Assembly: GCF_016889805.1 (NCBI RefSeq)
Contig: NZ_CP069535.1
Location: forward strand, 3,224,001-3,288,000
DNA from: Rhodanobacter sp. FDAARGOS 1247
GTDB taxonomy: Bacteria; Pseudomonadota; Gammaproteobacteria; Xanthomonadales; Rhodanobacteraceae
Reading direction: 5' to 3'
DNA: 64,000 nt
Below, one piece after another: positions 8,214-17,389 of the stretch. The notes beneath the pieces are model-generated. The model had not been told where the DNA came from and did not search any database. It was given only the letters and a program-made list of their open reading frames with translations. Both the position numbers and the translations under genes were made by a program. Position 1 is the stretch's first letter. The number at the start of each line of letters is the position of its first letter.

Positions 8214-10274
8214 ATGCCCTCCTCTCACTTCGCCAAGCGACTCCTGTTCACCGCGCTGCGTGCCGGCTTCCGCCTCACGCCGATGCCGGCGACCACGCGT
8301 GACCGGCTGCGCCAGCAATTTCTGGACCGTCACGCCGACCTGCTGCCACCCGGTCCGCGCGGACAGGCGGGCAGCGGCTCGCAGGTCGAACACCGGCTGC
8401 GCACCAGCGCGGACGCGCGTGCCATCGGCTTCGCACCGCATCGCGCCGGCAACCTGCCGGCATCGCTGCCCGCCACCGTGGTCGCGTTCTACCTGCCGCA
8501 GTTCCACCCGATTCCGGAGAACGACGCATGGTGGGGCGCAGGCTTCACCGAGTGGCACAACGTGACCCGCGCCCTGCCGCAATTCGAGGGGCACGCGCAG
8601 CCACGCCTGCCCGGCGAACTGGGCTTCTATGACCTGCGCCAGCCCGACGCCATGCGCCAGCAGATGACGCTGGCCCGCGAGTACGGCCTTGGCGCGTTCT
8701 GCAGCTATTTCTACTGGTTCGCCAGCAAGACCCTGCTGGAGCAGCCGCTGCAGCAATGGCTGGCCGATCCCGCGCTCGATCTGCCGCTGTGCCTGTGCTG
8801 GGCCAACGAGAACTGGTCACGCCGCTGGGACGGTCGTGCGGACGACATCCTGATCGGCCAGCGCCACGACCATGCCGATGATCATGCCTTCATCGCGCAC
8901 GTCGCGCGTTACCTCACCGACCCGCGCTACCTGCGCGTCGACGGCAAGCCGCTGTTGCTGGTCTATCGACCCGGCCTGCTGCCGGACGCGAAGGCCACCG
9001 CCGCGCGCTGGCGCGAGTGGTGCCGGGGCAACGGCATCGGCGAGATCCAGCTGGCCTATGTGCAGAGCTTCGATTGCGTCGATCCGCGCACGATCGGCTT
9101 CGATGCCGCGGTCGAATTCCCGCCGAACAACACCACGCTCGACCCGATCACGGCCAGGCAGCGCCTGCTCAATCCGGACTATCACGGCGACGTGCATGAC
9201 TGGCGCGAACTGGCCCGACAGTCGATGGCGCAAGCCGATCCGCCCTATCCGCGCTATCCCGCGGTCAACCCGGGCTGGGACAACGAGCCGCGGCGCAGCG
9301 GGCGCGGCCGGGTGTTCGCGCATGCCTCGCCGCGCGGCTACCGCGACTGGTTGCGTCATGCGGTGGCCACCGCGCGACGGCGCTTTCCGGCGCAACCGCT
9401 GGTCTTCGTCAACGCCTGGAACGAATGGGCCGAAGGCGCGGTGCTCGAACCGGACAGGCGGCTCGGCCACGCCTGGCTCGAAGCCACCCGCAACGCACTG
9501 CAGGCCGAAGCGACCCCGGACGCGCGACCCTGCGCGGTGATCCACATCTGGTACCCCGAACTGCTGGACGAGCTGGTCGCCGCGCTGCGCGCCAGCAATA
9601 TCGACTGGCGCATCGTGATCACCACCGCGCACGAGCGCGAACAGGCAGTGCGCGAGCGCGCCGGCCAACTTGGCCTGGACGCCGAGATCGACGTGTTCGA
9701 GAACCGCGGCCGCGACATCCTGCCGTTCCTGCACGTGGCCAACCGCCTGCTCGACGAAGGCGTGACCACGGTGCTCAAGCTGCACGGCAAGCGCTCCACC
9801 CATCGCCAGGACGGCGAGGCCTGGCGCCGCGAACTGCTCGACAAGCTGCTTGCGCCGGAACGGGCCAGTCGCATCGCCGCCGCCTTCCGCGACGACGCGG
9901 AGCTGGGCTTGGTGCATGCCGAAGGGCACCTGCAACCGCTGGACTACTACTGGGGCGCTAACCAGGACAACGTCGACTACCTCACCCGCCGTCTGGGCAT
10001 CGCGGCCCCAAACGTGGAGACCGACAGCTTCATCGCCGGCAGCATGTTCTGGGTGCGACCGGCGGCGTTTCGCCCGCTGCTCGACGCCCATCTGGAGATG
10101 GCGGGATTCGAAGCCGAAGCGGGCCAGCTCGATGGCACGCTGGCCCATGCGATCGAGCGGGTCTTCAGCCTCGCCGCGCGTAGCGGAGGATTCACCGTGA
10201 AGAGCACGGCCGGGCTGCTGGGGCTGCTCGACGCCGCCCCCGGACCGTATCCCTATGCCCGGCGAAGCGGCTGA
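8214..10274 (+). CDS. WbsX-like glycan protein fused to RgpF-like domain
   Basis: A 686-aa fusion. The first half (about 80-425) is WbsX/GH99-like: VVAFYLPQFHPIPENDAWW, GFTEWHNV, LCWANENWSRRWDG and VNAWNEWAEGAVLEPD are hallmark motifs of proteins found in O-antigen and capsule clusters. The second half (about 435-670) matches rhamnan synthesis protein F (RgpF) type sequence, including ENRGRDILPFLHV, LKLHGKRS and FIAGSMFWVRP. RgpF-type proteins take part in rhamnose polysaccharide elongation. The gene lies 50 bp after the two-domain glycosyltransferase, probably in the same transcript, and could use dTDP-rhamnose from the rml genes 30 kb away. The exact reaction is unknown. Confidence 0.8.
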   Translation: MPSSHFAKRLLFTALRAGFRLTPMPATTRDRLRQQFLDRHADLLPPGPRGQAGSGSQVEHRLRTSADARAIGFAPHRAGNLPASLPATVVAFYLPQFHPIPENDAWWGAGFTEWHNVTRALPQFEGHAQPRLPGELGFYDLRQPDAMRQQMTLAREYGLGAFCSYFYWFASKTLLEQPLQQWLADPALDLPLCLCWANENWSRRWDGRADDILIGQRHDHADDHAFIAHVARYLTDPRYLRVDGKPLLLVYRPGLLPDAKATAARWREWCRGNGIGEIQLAYVQSFDCVDPRTIGFDAAVEFPPNNTTLDPITARQRLLNPDYHGDVHDWRELARQSMAQADPPYPRYPAVNPGWDNEPRRSGRGRVFAHASPRGYRDWLRHAVATARRRFPAQPLVFVNAWNEWAEGAVLEPDRRLGHAWLEATRNALQAEATPDARPCAVIHIWYPELLDELVAALRASNIDWRIVITTAHEREQAVRERAGQLGLDAEIDVFENRGRDILPFLHVANRLLDEGVTTVLKLHGKRSTHRQDGEAWRRELLDKLLAPERASRIAAAFRDDAELGLVHAEGHLQPLDYYWGANQDNVDYLTRRLGIAAPNVETDSFIAGSMFWVRPAAFRPLLDAHLEMAGFEAEAGQLDGTLAHAIERVFSLAARSGGFTVKSTAGLLGLLDAAPGPYPYARRSG

Positions 10275-10306
10275 GGCTGCGTCGCATCGCCGCAGACCCG
10301 CCCCGT

Positions 10307-10336
10307 TTCGTACGAATGTTTGAAGCCGGTTAGAAT
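10307..10336 (+). promoter_or_regulatory. Possible etfBA promoter
   Basis: A TAGAAT -10 box (10331-10336) lies about 52 bp before the etfB ATG, with a weak TTCGTA -35 (10307-10312) at 18 bp spacing. It sits in the 113-bp gap after the RgpF-type gene. Confidence 0.4.
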
Positions 10337-10387
10337 GGCGGCTCCCGCGCCCCCGCAGGGGTGGTCCATGAGGTCAAGGAATCGCAG

Positions 10388-11134
10388 ATGAAAATTCTGG
10401 TCGGCTACAAGCGCGTCGTTGATTACAACGTGCGCATCCAGGTCAAACCCGACGGCAGTGGCGTGGTCACCGACGGCGTGAAGCTCTCGGCCAACCCGTT
10501 CGACGACATCGCGCTGGAAGAGGCGCTGCGCCTGCGCGAGAAAGGCGTCGCCGACGAGGTGATCGTGGTCGGCATCGGTCCGGCCGATCTCACCGCGCAC
10601 CTGCGCAACGGCCTGGCGATGGGTGCGAATCGCGCCATCCACGTGACCACCGCCGATGCCGTGCAGCCGCTGACCGCCGCCCGCGTGTTCCTGAAGCTGG
10701 TCGAGAAGGAACAGCCGGGCCTGGTGATCCTGGGCAAGCAGGCGATCGACGACGACGCCAACCAGACCGGCCAGATGCTGGCCGCGCTGTGGGACCGCCC
10801 CCAGGCCACCTTCGCCAGCCAGGTCGAGATCGCCGACGGCAAGGCCACGGTGACGCGCGAAGTGGACGCTGGCCTGGAAGTGATCGAGGCCGAGCTTCCC
10901 GCGGTGATCACCACCGACCTGCGCCTCAACGAGCCGCGCTTCATCAAGCTGCCCGACATCATGAAGGCCAAGAGCAAGCCGATCGACACGATCGAGTTCG
11001 GCTCGCTCGGCGTCGAGGCACACGACCACCTCAAGACCACCCACCATGCCGCGCCGGCCAAGCGCAGCAAGGGCGTGATGGTGAAGGACGCGGCCGAACT
11101 GGTCGCCGCGCTGAAGCAGAAAGGGCTTTTGTGA
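10388..11134 (+). CDS. etfB: Electron transfer flavoprotein beta subunit
   Basis: The 248-aa beta subunit binds AMP and, with EtfA, carries electrons from acyl-CoA and dimethylglycine-type dehydrogenases to ETF-QO. It begins MKILVGYKRVVDYNVRIQVK. It contains NPFDDIALEEALRL and the EtfB signature region VTREVDAGLEVIEAELPAVITTDLRLNEPR (split across about residues 158-187). An in-frame ATG 9 codons earlier exists, but ATG 10388 matches the family start and has an AAGGA-type ribosome-binding site. etfA follows after 79 bp. In Xanthomonas this gene pair borders the LPS locus. Confidence 0.96.
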   Translation: MKILVGYKRVVDYNVRIQVKPDGSGVVTDGVKLSANPFDDIALEEALRLREKGVADEVIVVGIGPADLTAHLRNGLAMGANRAIHVTTADAVQPLTAARVFLKLVEKEQPGLVILGKQAIDDDANQTGQMLAALWDRPQATFASQVEIADGKATVTREVDAGLEVIEAELPAVITTDLRLNEPRFIKLPDIMKAKSKPIDTIEFGSLGVEAHDHLKTTHHAAPAKRSKGVMVKDAAELVAALKQKGLL

Positions 11135-11213
11135 TCGTCCCTGATCAGGCCCCGGCCATCCATGGCCGGACTTTCGAATAAAGCTCCCCACGCTCCAAGT
11201 TTGAGGAAACCCC

Positions 11214-12158
11214 ATGAGCAAGATCCTGGTCATCGCCGAACACCTCGGCGGCAAACTCAACTCCGCCACCGCACGCGCCGTGAGCGCCGCGATCGCCATC
11301 AAGGGCGAGGCGATCGACGTGCTGGTGCTGTCGGACGCGCCCGATGCGATCGCTGCCGAGGCCGCGCAGATCGACGGCGTGAGCCGCGTGCTCACCGTCG
11401 CCAGGCCCGAGAACGCGCATCCGCTGGCCGCCGTGCTGGCGCCGCAGATCGCCAGGGCCGCCGCCGGTTACAGCCACGTGTTCGTGCCGTCCACCACGTT
11501 CGGCAAGGACGTCGCCCCGCGCGTCGCCGCCCTGCTCGGGGTGGCCCAGGTCAGCGACGTGATGAGCGTCGAGGCCGCACACACCTTCAAGCGCCCGATC
11601 TACGCCGGCAACGCCATCATCACGGTCGAGGCCGATGCCGCCCACACCGTCGTGGCGACCATCCGCTCGGCCTCATGGCCGGCCGCCGCCACCGGCACCA
11701 ACGGCGCGCCGGTCGAGGCACTGGCCATCGACGTCGCCCTGCCCACGCACACCCGCTTCATCGAACTGAAGCAGGGCAGCAGCGACCGCCCCGACCTGCA
11801 GAGCGCGAGCAAGGTCGTCTCTGGCGGCCGCGGCGTGGGCTCGAAGGAAAACTTCGACATCATCTTCAAGTTCGCCGACCGGATCGGCGCGGCCGTGGGT
11901 GCCTCGCGCGCCGCCGTCGACGCCGGCTACGTGCCCAGCGACCTGCAGGTTGGCCAGACCGGCAAGATCATCGCGCCCGAGCTGTACATGGCGATCGGCA
12001 TCTCCGGCGCCATCCAGCACCTCACCGGCATCAAGGACGCCGGCACCATCGTGGCGATCAACAAGGATGCCGAGGCGCCGATCTTCGAAATCGCCGACTT
12101 CGGCCTGGTGGGTGACCTGTTCAAGATCATCCCGGAGCTGGAACAGGCACTGGGCTGA
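11214..12158 (+). CDS. etfA: Electron transfer flavoprotein alpha subunit
   Basis: This 314-aa FAD-binding subunit starts [20 protein letters not shown]. The FAD domain (about 190-314) is complete, with [36 protein letters not shown], the family signature [16 protein letters not shown], and [24 protein letters not shown] clear ribosome-binding site (GAGGAAA) precedes the ATG. It is co-transcribed with etfB. Downstream, convergent minus-strand O-antigen genes begin within 96 bp. Confidence 0.97.
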   Translation: MSKILVIAEHLGGKLNSATARAVSAAIAIKGEAIDVLVLSDAPDAIAAEAAQIDGVSRVLTVARPENAHPLAAVLAPQIARAAAGYSHVFVPSTTFGKDVAPRVAALLGVAQVSDVMSVEAAHTFKRPIYAGNAIITVEADAAHTVVATIRSASWPAAATGTNGAPVEALAIDVALPTHTRFIELKQGSSDRPDLQSASKVVSGGRGVGSKENFDIIFKFADRIGAAVGASRAAVDAGYVPSDLQVGQTGKIIAPELYMAIGISGAIQHLTGIKDAGTIVAINKDAEAPIFEIADFGLVGDLFKIIPELEQALG

Positions 12159-12232
12159 GAACCGAAGGGGCAGGATCGGCGCTGTCGGGTGCCCTGGCCA
12201 GAACGCCCTCCGCTCCGCCCCCGCCCGGCGCG

Positions 12233-12261
12233 CCCGATAGCGCAATCACGAGGCTATCGGG
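12233..12261. terminator. Bidirectional hairpin between etfA and O-antigen operon end
   Basis: A perfect 9-bp inverted repeat (CCCGATAGC / GCTATCGGG) with an 11-nt loop lies where the two converging transcripts meet. It overlaps the last codons of the methyltransferase gene. There is no long U tract. Confidence 0.4.
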
Positions 12262-13183
12262 TGGCCACAATCACCAGTTGCTCGTCGCCGATGTGACCAT
12301 ATTCCAGGGACCAGTAAGCCTCGATCCGCGCCCCTCTGAAACCGGCGGCCTCAAGCTCATCCAGAAGCTGCCAACCGAAATGGTAGTAACACAGGATGCC
12401 TCCATGGGGATCGACCGGGTCCCCGTGGAATTCCGGCGCAAGCAGGTGTTCTACCTCGCCGTCCGACCCGATACGCGCGCGGACGATGTTCTTCTCGGAT
12501 AGCAGTGCGAATGGAACGGAAAGAACAAGCCCCCCATCGTCCTTCAATACGCGCCTGAACTCCGCGAGAGCCTTCCGGTAGTCCGGAACGTGTTCGAGAA
12601 CATCGAAACTGAGGACGTAATCGAAGGATTGGTCACGAAAGCTCAGCGCGGTCACATCCTCATGGCGGATGCCACGCGCATCCACGCTGCCTGATACAAG
12701 GTCGTCACCGAGATACTCGCTCTTCGCGAGCTTGCGGTAGCGCCGACTCAGGCGGCTCGCCAGGGCCGTGACCTGTTCCGTCAGATACAGCGATGAACCT
12801 CGCGGTGCCAGGCGTTCGATCAGCTGGGCACACAACCGCAAGCGATTGTTGAGACCGCAACTCGGGCACACCAGGCGCTCACGCCAGTTCACATGGGTGC
12901 CGTCGGAATAGTTCCGGTCGTACAGAAACTCCCGGGTCGTGGAACAAACCCAGCATTCCCCGGCCAGAATGCCCTGTTCGTCCTCGCCCAGCTGCTCCTC
13001 CAGCCGGCTTTCAAGAAGCCGCCGCTGATGGAACTCTTCGGCATGAGCCTCAATCAGGGTCTTGCATTCGGTGAAAGAGCCGAGCGTCAAATGCCAGAGG
13101 TTCCGGTCCGCATGCCTGGCCGAACGGCTGGCACTGTCCCGGATGAACAGGCCCCGCGCAAGACTACTGATCCTGTTCAGCAC
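12254..13183 (-). CDS. Zinc-ribbon class I SAM methyltransferase
   Basis: A 309-aa protein. A four-cysteine knuckle (ECWVCSTTRE ... LVCPSCGLNNRLR, near residues 78-117) precedes a Methyltransf_11-type domain with LSFRDQSFDYVLSFDVLEHV (acidic and DVLEH motifs), FRRVLKDDGGLVLSVPF and a C-terminal GHIGDEQLVIVATR. Such zinc-ribbon methyltransferases are common in O-antigen clusters. The substrate (sugar O-methylation, capping or another target) cannot be read. GTG 13183 with an AGGGAG ribosome-binding site is preferred over GTG 13225. It is the last gene of the minus-strand operon, 222 bp after the acyltransferase gene. Confidence 0.75.
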   Translation of the reverse strand: MLNRISSLARGLFIRDSASRSARHADRNLWHLTLGSFTECKTLIEAHAEEFHQRRLLESRLEEQLGEDEQGILAGECWVCSTTREFLYDRNYSDGTHVNWRERLVCPSCGLNNRLRLCAQLIERLAPRGSSLYLTEQVTALASRLSRRYRKLAKSEYLGDDLVSGSVDARGIRHEDVTALSFRDQSFDYVLSFDVLEHVPDYRKALAEFRRVLKDDGGLVLSVPFALLSEKNIVRARIGSDGEVEHLLAPEFHGDPVDPHGGILCYYHFGWQLLDELEAAGFRGARIEAYWSLEYGHIGDEQLVIVATR

Positions 13184-13405
13184 TAGGCTCTCCCTATGCG
13201 GCAAGCTGCCGCGTTGGTGGTTCACTGCTTGTCATTGAACCGGACCAGCCTGCCCTGCGAAACGCCCTGCCCAGAAAGCCGGTGCATCGCCCCGTCCGAT
13301 CATTCATGGAGCGGCAGGAAACCGGCTGCGCTCGCAAGACGCGCCCGCGCCCCGAAAAGGCACCGACAGGTCCGCCATGTTACAGCGCCTCACTGGCCGG
13401 CGCTG

Positions 13406-14431
13406 TCAGGGCGGAAGGGTGGACTTTCTCTGCGCGTCTCGACGATGCGGGTCGCCAACGAGAGCGGATGAGAGCCATGACATCATGACAAAGTTCGAGA
13501 GCGTCCGCCGGGAGAGCACCAGCGATACAGCCGCCGCCACGACCGCGGAACCCGTCAGGACCACCGGCCAGGGGATCCGCAGCAGGATCGCCGCAAGGCC
13601 GACCGAGACCGCCTTGAGCAGGAAGCCATGCAGGATGTATGCGCTGATGCTGTACTGCCCCGCAGTCGCGATGATGCCATCGCGGCGTGGCACAAGAATG
13701 AGGAACGCCCCCGATGCAACGATGACCGCGGCAAGATGGACAGCTCTGGTGGCAACGGCCTCCAGCCCCGTGACGCGAAGCTGGCCGTAATTAGTATTTC
13801 CATACAGCCAGTGCATGTCGAAATGATTGTGCATCGCCATGAAGATCACGACGCAGCAAAGGATCCCGGCAGCTGCAATCTTGACCGACACCTTTTCGCC
13901 CCATGCCGAGATCGCTCCGAAAAAGTAGTGTCCCGCCATGAACACCGGCAGGAACACCAGGATTCGCTGGGTGGTGGGGGGCAGATCGCCGAGAAACCCG
14001 GCGACGAGCGACAGCAGGATGGCTATCGTCCAGCGCGCGGTCACTTTCATCGTGTCGAATAGAGGAAGCAACACGCGCCAGGCGGCCAATGCCGCTAGAT
14101 ACCACAGCAGCCACCACGGCTGGTCCAGGTTTGCGACTCTGGGGCCGGGCCACCACGCAAAATGGTCGAGCAGCCAAGCAGCGAATTGAAACACCGCGAG
14201 TGGCACGAGAAGGCGCGAGACCACGCCGGACAACGCCTTCCTGCTCAGTTCGCTGCTGCACACCGCCCCGGACAGGAAGATCAGTGCAGGAATGTGCACC
14301 AGATAAATGGAGCGATAGACGACCAGGAGCTGGGAGCGTTTCCAGATGACCAGCTCCAGCAGGTGACCGAGCACCACCAGCGCAATCAGCGCCCAGCGGG
14401 CGTTATCAATATAGGCGCTTCTTCGCATCAA
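13406..14431 (-). CDS. Membrane acyltransferase (acyltransferase 3 / OafA-like)
   Basis: A 341-aa polytopic membrane protein with about ten hydrophobic segments. It begins RRSAYIDNARWALIALVVLGHL, the acyltransferase-3 pattern in which R/D near the start and the GHLLE His act in acyl transfer. Later motifs include IYLVHIPALIFLSG and ISAYILHGFLLK. OafA-type enzymes O-acetylate O-antigen sugars from cytoplasmic acetyl-CoA. Placement inside the O-antigen operon supports that role. Gaps of 178 and 222 bp on either side are larger than elsewhere in the operon and hold no further gene that I can see. Confidence 0.85.
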   Translation of the reverse strand: MMRRSAYIDNARWALIALVVLGHLLELVIWKRSQLLVVYRSIYLVHIPALIFLSGAVCSSELSRKALSGVVSRLLVPLAVFQFAAWLLDHFAWWPGPRVANLDQPWWLLWYLAALAAWRVLLPLFDTMKVTARWTIAILLSLVAGFLGDLPPTTQRILVFLPVFMAGHYFFGAISAWGEKVSVKIAAAGILCCVVIFMAMHNHFDMHWLYGNTNYGQLRVTGLEAVATRAVHLAAVIVASGAFLILVPRRDGIIATAGQYSISAYILHGFLLKAVSVGLAAILLRIPWPVVLTGSAVVAAAVSLVLSRRTLSNFVMMSWLSSALVGDPHRRDAQRKSTLPP

Positions 14432-14609
14432 CGGTCCCGACCTTCCCGCAAATCACTCTATCACGGGCGACAACGTTCTTTTCCGGTGTGGATCTGCGGC
14501 GGCTGCATCGAGGAAAATTCATGCTCTACGGCAAGCCTGCAGGGCGACCCTGCGACGCTCACGCAGGTGATGACGTCCCGACGGCCGGGTTTCGGCGCGT
14601 AGTGATCCG

Positions 14610-14966
14610 TCACTTTTTCACATCGTTGCAAGGTGTGGTTTCGATGGTGTGCCGACCAAGAACTCTGCCATTGGAAGTCTCCAGCACCAGGGTCGAACCG
14701 TCTGCAATCCACTTGCCGGTATCCTTGTCGCCCTTGGGGGAACCCTGGTACCAGAGCACCTTGGGATTGCCCACTTTGTAGATATAGATGCGTACGGGGT
14801 CTGTCGTGACCGACTGGGCATCCCAGCTCACATGGGCAACGATGTTGGGACCACGGCATTCCGGAAAGGAGGCCGGCGTCACGTCAAACCTGGCACCGCG
14901 ACCGCAGCCGGCGAGCAGCGAGACGGCGACGATGCCCGCAAGAGTGATCAAAGATGAATTGCGCAT
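14610..14966 (-). CDS. Small lipoprotein
   Basis: A 118-aa protein with an N-terminal signal (MRNSSLITLAGIVAVSLLAGC). The lipobox LLAGC puts the mature lipid-anchored Cys at residue 21. The mature part resembles an immunoglobulin-like beta domain (FDVTPASFPECRGPNIVAHVSWD) with two further cysteines that could form a disulfide. ATG 14966 follows the stop of the upstream LTA-synthase-like gene by one nucleotide, so translation is probably coupled. No family is recognised. Location suggests a periplasmic partner of that enzyme. Confidence 0.7.
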   Translation of the reverse strand: MRNSSLITLAGIVAVSLLAGCGRGARFDVTPASFPECRGPNIVAHVSWDAQSVTTDPVRIYIYKVGNPKVLWYQGSPKGDKDTGKWIADGSTLVLETSNGRVLGRHTIETTPCNDVKK

Positions 14967-14967
14967 G

Positions 14968-16791
14968 TCAGTGATTCTGCCCGGCCTGGACGCCAAGAGT
15001 CCCCTGCACGGGCGACTCGCCGATGTTCTTTTCCAGCCCGCCCTTCAGATACAGACGCGCCAGCGAATAGATACCCTGCATGACCTCATCTTCATGCCTT
15101 GCCCCTGACTCCTCCTGCAGCGCGACTTCCGACTTGGCAATCAGCCGGTAGTAGGGCGTTTCCCTGATGCCTGCAGCGCGCAGGATCTCGCTGCCGATCA
15201 TCCAGGACTGGACGTGCCGATTGGCATGAGCGAGATCGCTCCCCACGACAAACCATGGCACGAACTGCGAGGGGCCGGTCTTGCCATCGTCGAACTCGGC
15301 CGCCTTGTACACATGCTGCAGCCCGGGCAGATGATCACCGTAGAACACCAGAACATAGGGACGCTTGCGCGCCGCGAGAAAATCCCACAGCCGCCCCAGC
15401 TGCGTGTCCGCATTCTCGATGTGGTAAAGGTAGTTGCCGTATTCCTGTGCTTCCTTGCCCGACAAGTTCGATGGAATCGGAATCGCGGCCCGCTGCGCCT
15501 GGTCCCTGGTCGGGACATGCAGATACGGTCCGTGCGCCTCGATGCTTATGGCGAAGATGAGCGTTGGCTTGCTGGCTTTCCCGAGCTGATCGATGATCTG
15601 GTCGGTCATGGCGGAATCGGCGTAATACCAGCCGTCGCGCTTGGCGTCTCGCGGAAAATCATCCGCTGTAATGAACTTGTCGAAGCCGATCGCCTTGAAG
15701 GCCTTGGCCCTGTTCCAGAAGTTTCCGTCGTTGCCGTGGATGGCGACGGCGGCGTAACCGTTGTTGCGGGCCACGTCGATGATGCTGGGGATCGCTTTCT
15801 GGGTGATCTGCAGATACGGAAATTCGATGGCCGGGTAGGTCTCCATGGGAATGCCCGTCAGCACCTCGAACTCGGTACGCAATGTACCGCCGCCGAAAGT
15901 CGGCGCTTCCATGCTCCCGCCGATGCCGCTGGCCAGTGCACGATGCAGGTTCGGCAGGATCGTGCTGGTGTCATCGACATCTTTCAGGATGCCCGGATCA
16001 AAAAAGGACTCACTCTGAACCACCACGATATCCGGTCGCTGTCCGACCGCCAGGTGTTCCGGCAACGCCGGACCGACGTCCAGCTTCAGGAATGCGTCGA
16101 CCGCCTGCTGATTTACCGGCACCTCGAGCGCACGTCGGCGCTCGGCACTGGTATACACAATCGAGCTGAACAAGCCCGAGTGAAGAATGCTCTGCATCGG
16201 GGACCACGCGATCACCCGCAGGTTGTCCGCGCCATATATGCGACCCACCCAACGCGAGCCGGAGCCGATCCCGACCATGCACGAGACCACGAGCACCGCG
16301 ACGATTGCCCGTGCGATGCTCCGACGCCGGAAGATGACCGGTTCCAGCCAGAACGAGAGTGCAAACAGGCCGATGATTGCAACCAGGCCTGCAACCACGT
16401 AGCGGAGGTTGACGTAATTGGCCAGAAGTTCGACGGTCGCGGCATGCAGGTTGCCAAGAAGATACACATCGCTGAACGCGACCGGCACATCCAGGTATCT
16501 CAATTTCATCATGTTGGCGGCATACACCACAGCCACCAGGGTCAGACTGATGATCAACGACAACAACGCCCGATTGCACAGCGTCAGTAGCAGCAGGAAG
16601 ACCAGGATTGCCGGCACGGAGTTGACCAGGAATCCGTAGCTGAAGAGGTACGCATCCAGTTCGACCCTGATCGACGCCCGATCCATCAGCCAGCTGAAAA
16701 CCGCGATCAGGGCAGACAGCGCGATCACGATGGCAACCCTGATTGCGCGCCCGCTGCCCTTTGACTCGCGTGATGAAATCGCTTTGCTCAC
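14968..16791 (-). CDS. LTA synthase-like membrane phosphotransferase (alkaline phosphatase superfamily)
   Basis: A protein of about 607 aa. Four to five transmembrane helices fill the first 200 residues, followed by a periplasmic sulfatase/LtaS fold. Catalytic features are visible: the Glu in VVQSESFFDP, the probable nucleophile Thr in GGGTLRTEFEVLTG, His in SIEAHGPY, and the metal ligands of VFYGDHLPG. LtaS/OpgB enzymes move phosphoglycerol or similar groups from lipids onto glycans. In this operon it may decorate O-antigen with phosphoglycerol or phosphoethanolamine (inference). GTG 16791 has an AAGAGG ribosome-binding site; an alternative GTG at 16839 has none. It is flanked by two small lipoprotein genes. 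Confidence 0.82.
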   Translation of the reverse strand: MSKAISSRESKGSGRAIRVAIVIALSALIAVFSWLMDRASIRVELDAYLFSYGFLVNSVPAILVFLLLLTLCNRALLSLIISLTLVAVVYAANMMKLRYLDVPVAFSDVYLLGNLHAATVELLANYVNLRYVVAGLVAIIGLFALSFWLEPVIFRRRSIARAIVAVLVVSCMVGIGSGSRWVGRIYGADNLRVIAWSPMQSILHSGLFSSIVYTSAERRRALEVPVNQQAVDAFLKLDVGPALPEHLAVGQRPDIVVVQSESFFDPGILKDVDDTSTILPNLHRALASGIGGSMEAPTFGGGTLRTEFEVLTGIPMETYPAIEFPYLQITQKAIPSIIDVARNNGYAAVAIHGNDGNFWNRAKAFKAIGFDKFITADDFPRDAKRDGWYYADSAMTDQIIDQLGKASKPTLIFAISIEAHGPYLHVPTRDQAQRAAIPIPSNLSGKEAQEYGNYLYHIENADTQLGRLWDFLAARKRPYVLVFYGDHLPGLQHVYKAAEFDDGKTGPSQFVPWFVVGSDLAHANRHVQSWMIGSEILRAAGIRETPYYRLIAKSEVALQEESGARHEDEVMQGIYSLARLYLKGGLEKNIGESPVQGTLGVQAGQNH

Positions 16792-16941
16792 CGCATATAG
16801 CCTCTTGAATGGAATTGCCCCCGCAGCGTGAATTTTCACGCTGCGCCGGCTCGTGCCACCAGACGACGGAACTGGAGGAGACCGCCCGGCGCCCCTGCCG
16901 CCCGGCTGGTCCGGGTCAGCCTCAACATGCCGGCAGCTACC

Positions 16942-17367
16942 TCACCGTACCAGCAGGTTCACGGGGTCGCTCTGAAAGCTGACGCCATTCTGCACGCCAG
17001 TCACGCGCAGCACGTAGGTTCCCGGCTTTGCATAGAGCTTGGCAGGCACGCTGGCCGTTATCAGGTCGGCGGAAACAGCGCTGTCCAGACGTTCGTCATT
17101 GAGGTAGATGGATGCCTCGCTGCCGGCCAGTGAGCGATCCACGCGAACCCAGACTGCGGCCTGTCCATCGGGCTGCACGTTGAACGGCTTGCCTGCAACA
17201 ACTTCATCCGGTCCATAGCTGCTGATCTTCAACGACGCCTGGCTCCGGGCCACAGCATCTGGTGCGTGCGTCTGCGATTGCGGGTTGCCCGCATCGCTGC
17301 AAGCGGACAGGAGTATCGCAGCGCCCAGCAGGACAGCGCACGCGACCCGTTCGATTCGAATGATCAT
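16942..17367 (-). CDS. Small lipoprotein with Ig-like domain
   Basis: A 141-aa protein with a signal peptide and lipobox LLSAC (Cys near residue 23). The mature region is a likely beta sandwich (LKISSYGPDEVVAGKPFNVQ ... ADLITASVPAKLYAKPGTYV ... DPVNLLVR) similar in layout to IPT/TIG domains. It lies between gmhB (22 bp away) and the LTA-synthase-like gene, with a GGAG ribosome-binding site before ATG 17367. Both this gene and the lipoprotein at 14.6 kb flank the phosphotransferase, suggesting a three-gene envelope module. Function unknown. Confidence 0.7.
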   Translation of the reverse strand: MIIRIERVACAVLLGAAILLSACSDAGNPQSQTHAPDAVARSQASLKISSYGPDEVVAGKPFNVQPDGQAAVWVRVDRSLAGSEASIYLNDERLDSAVSADLITASVPAKLYAKPGTYVLRVTGVQNGVSFQSDPVNLLVR

Positions 17368-17389
17368 TTCATTGCTCCAACGTCATAAA

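Noticed and set aside
14601..14618. Plus-strand hairpin AGTGA-TCCG-TCACT followed by T residues
   Set aside because: All genes here run on the minus strand and the hairpin overlaps a stop codon; probably chance.
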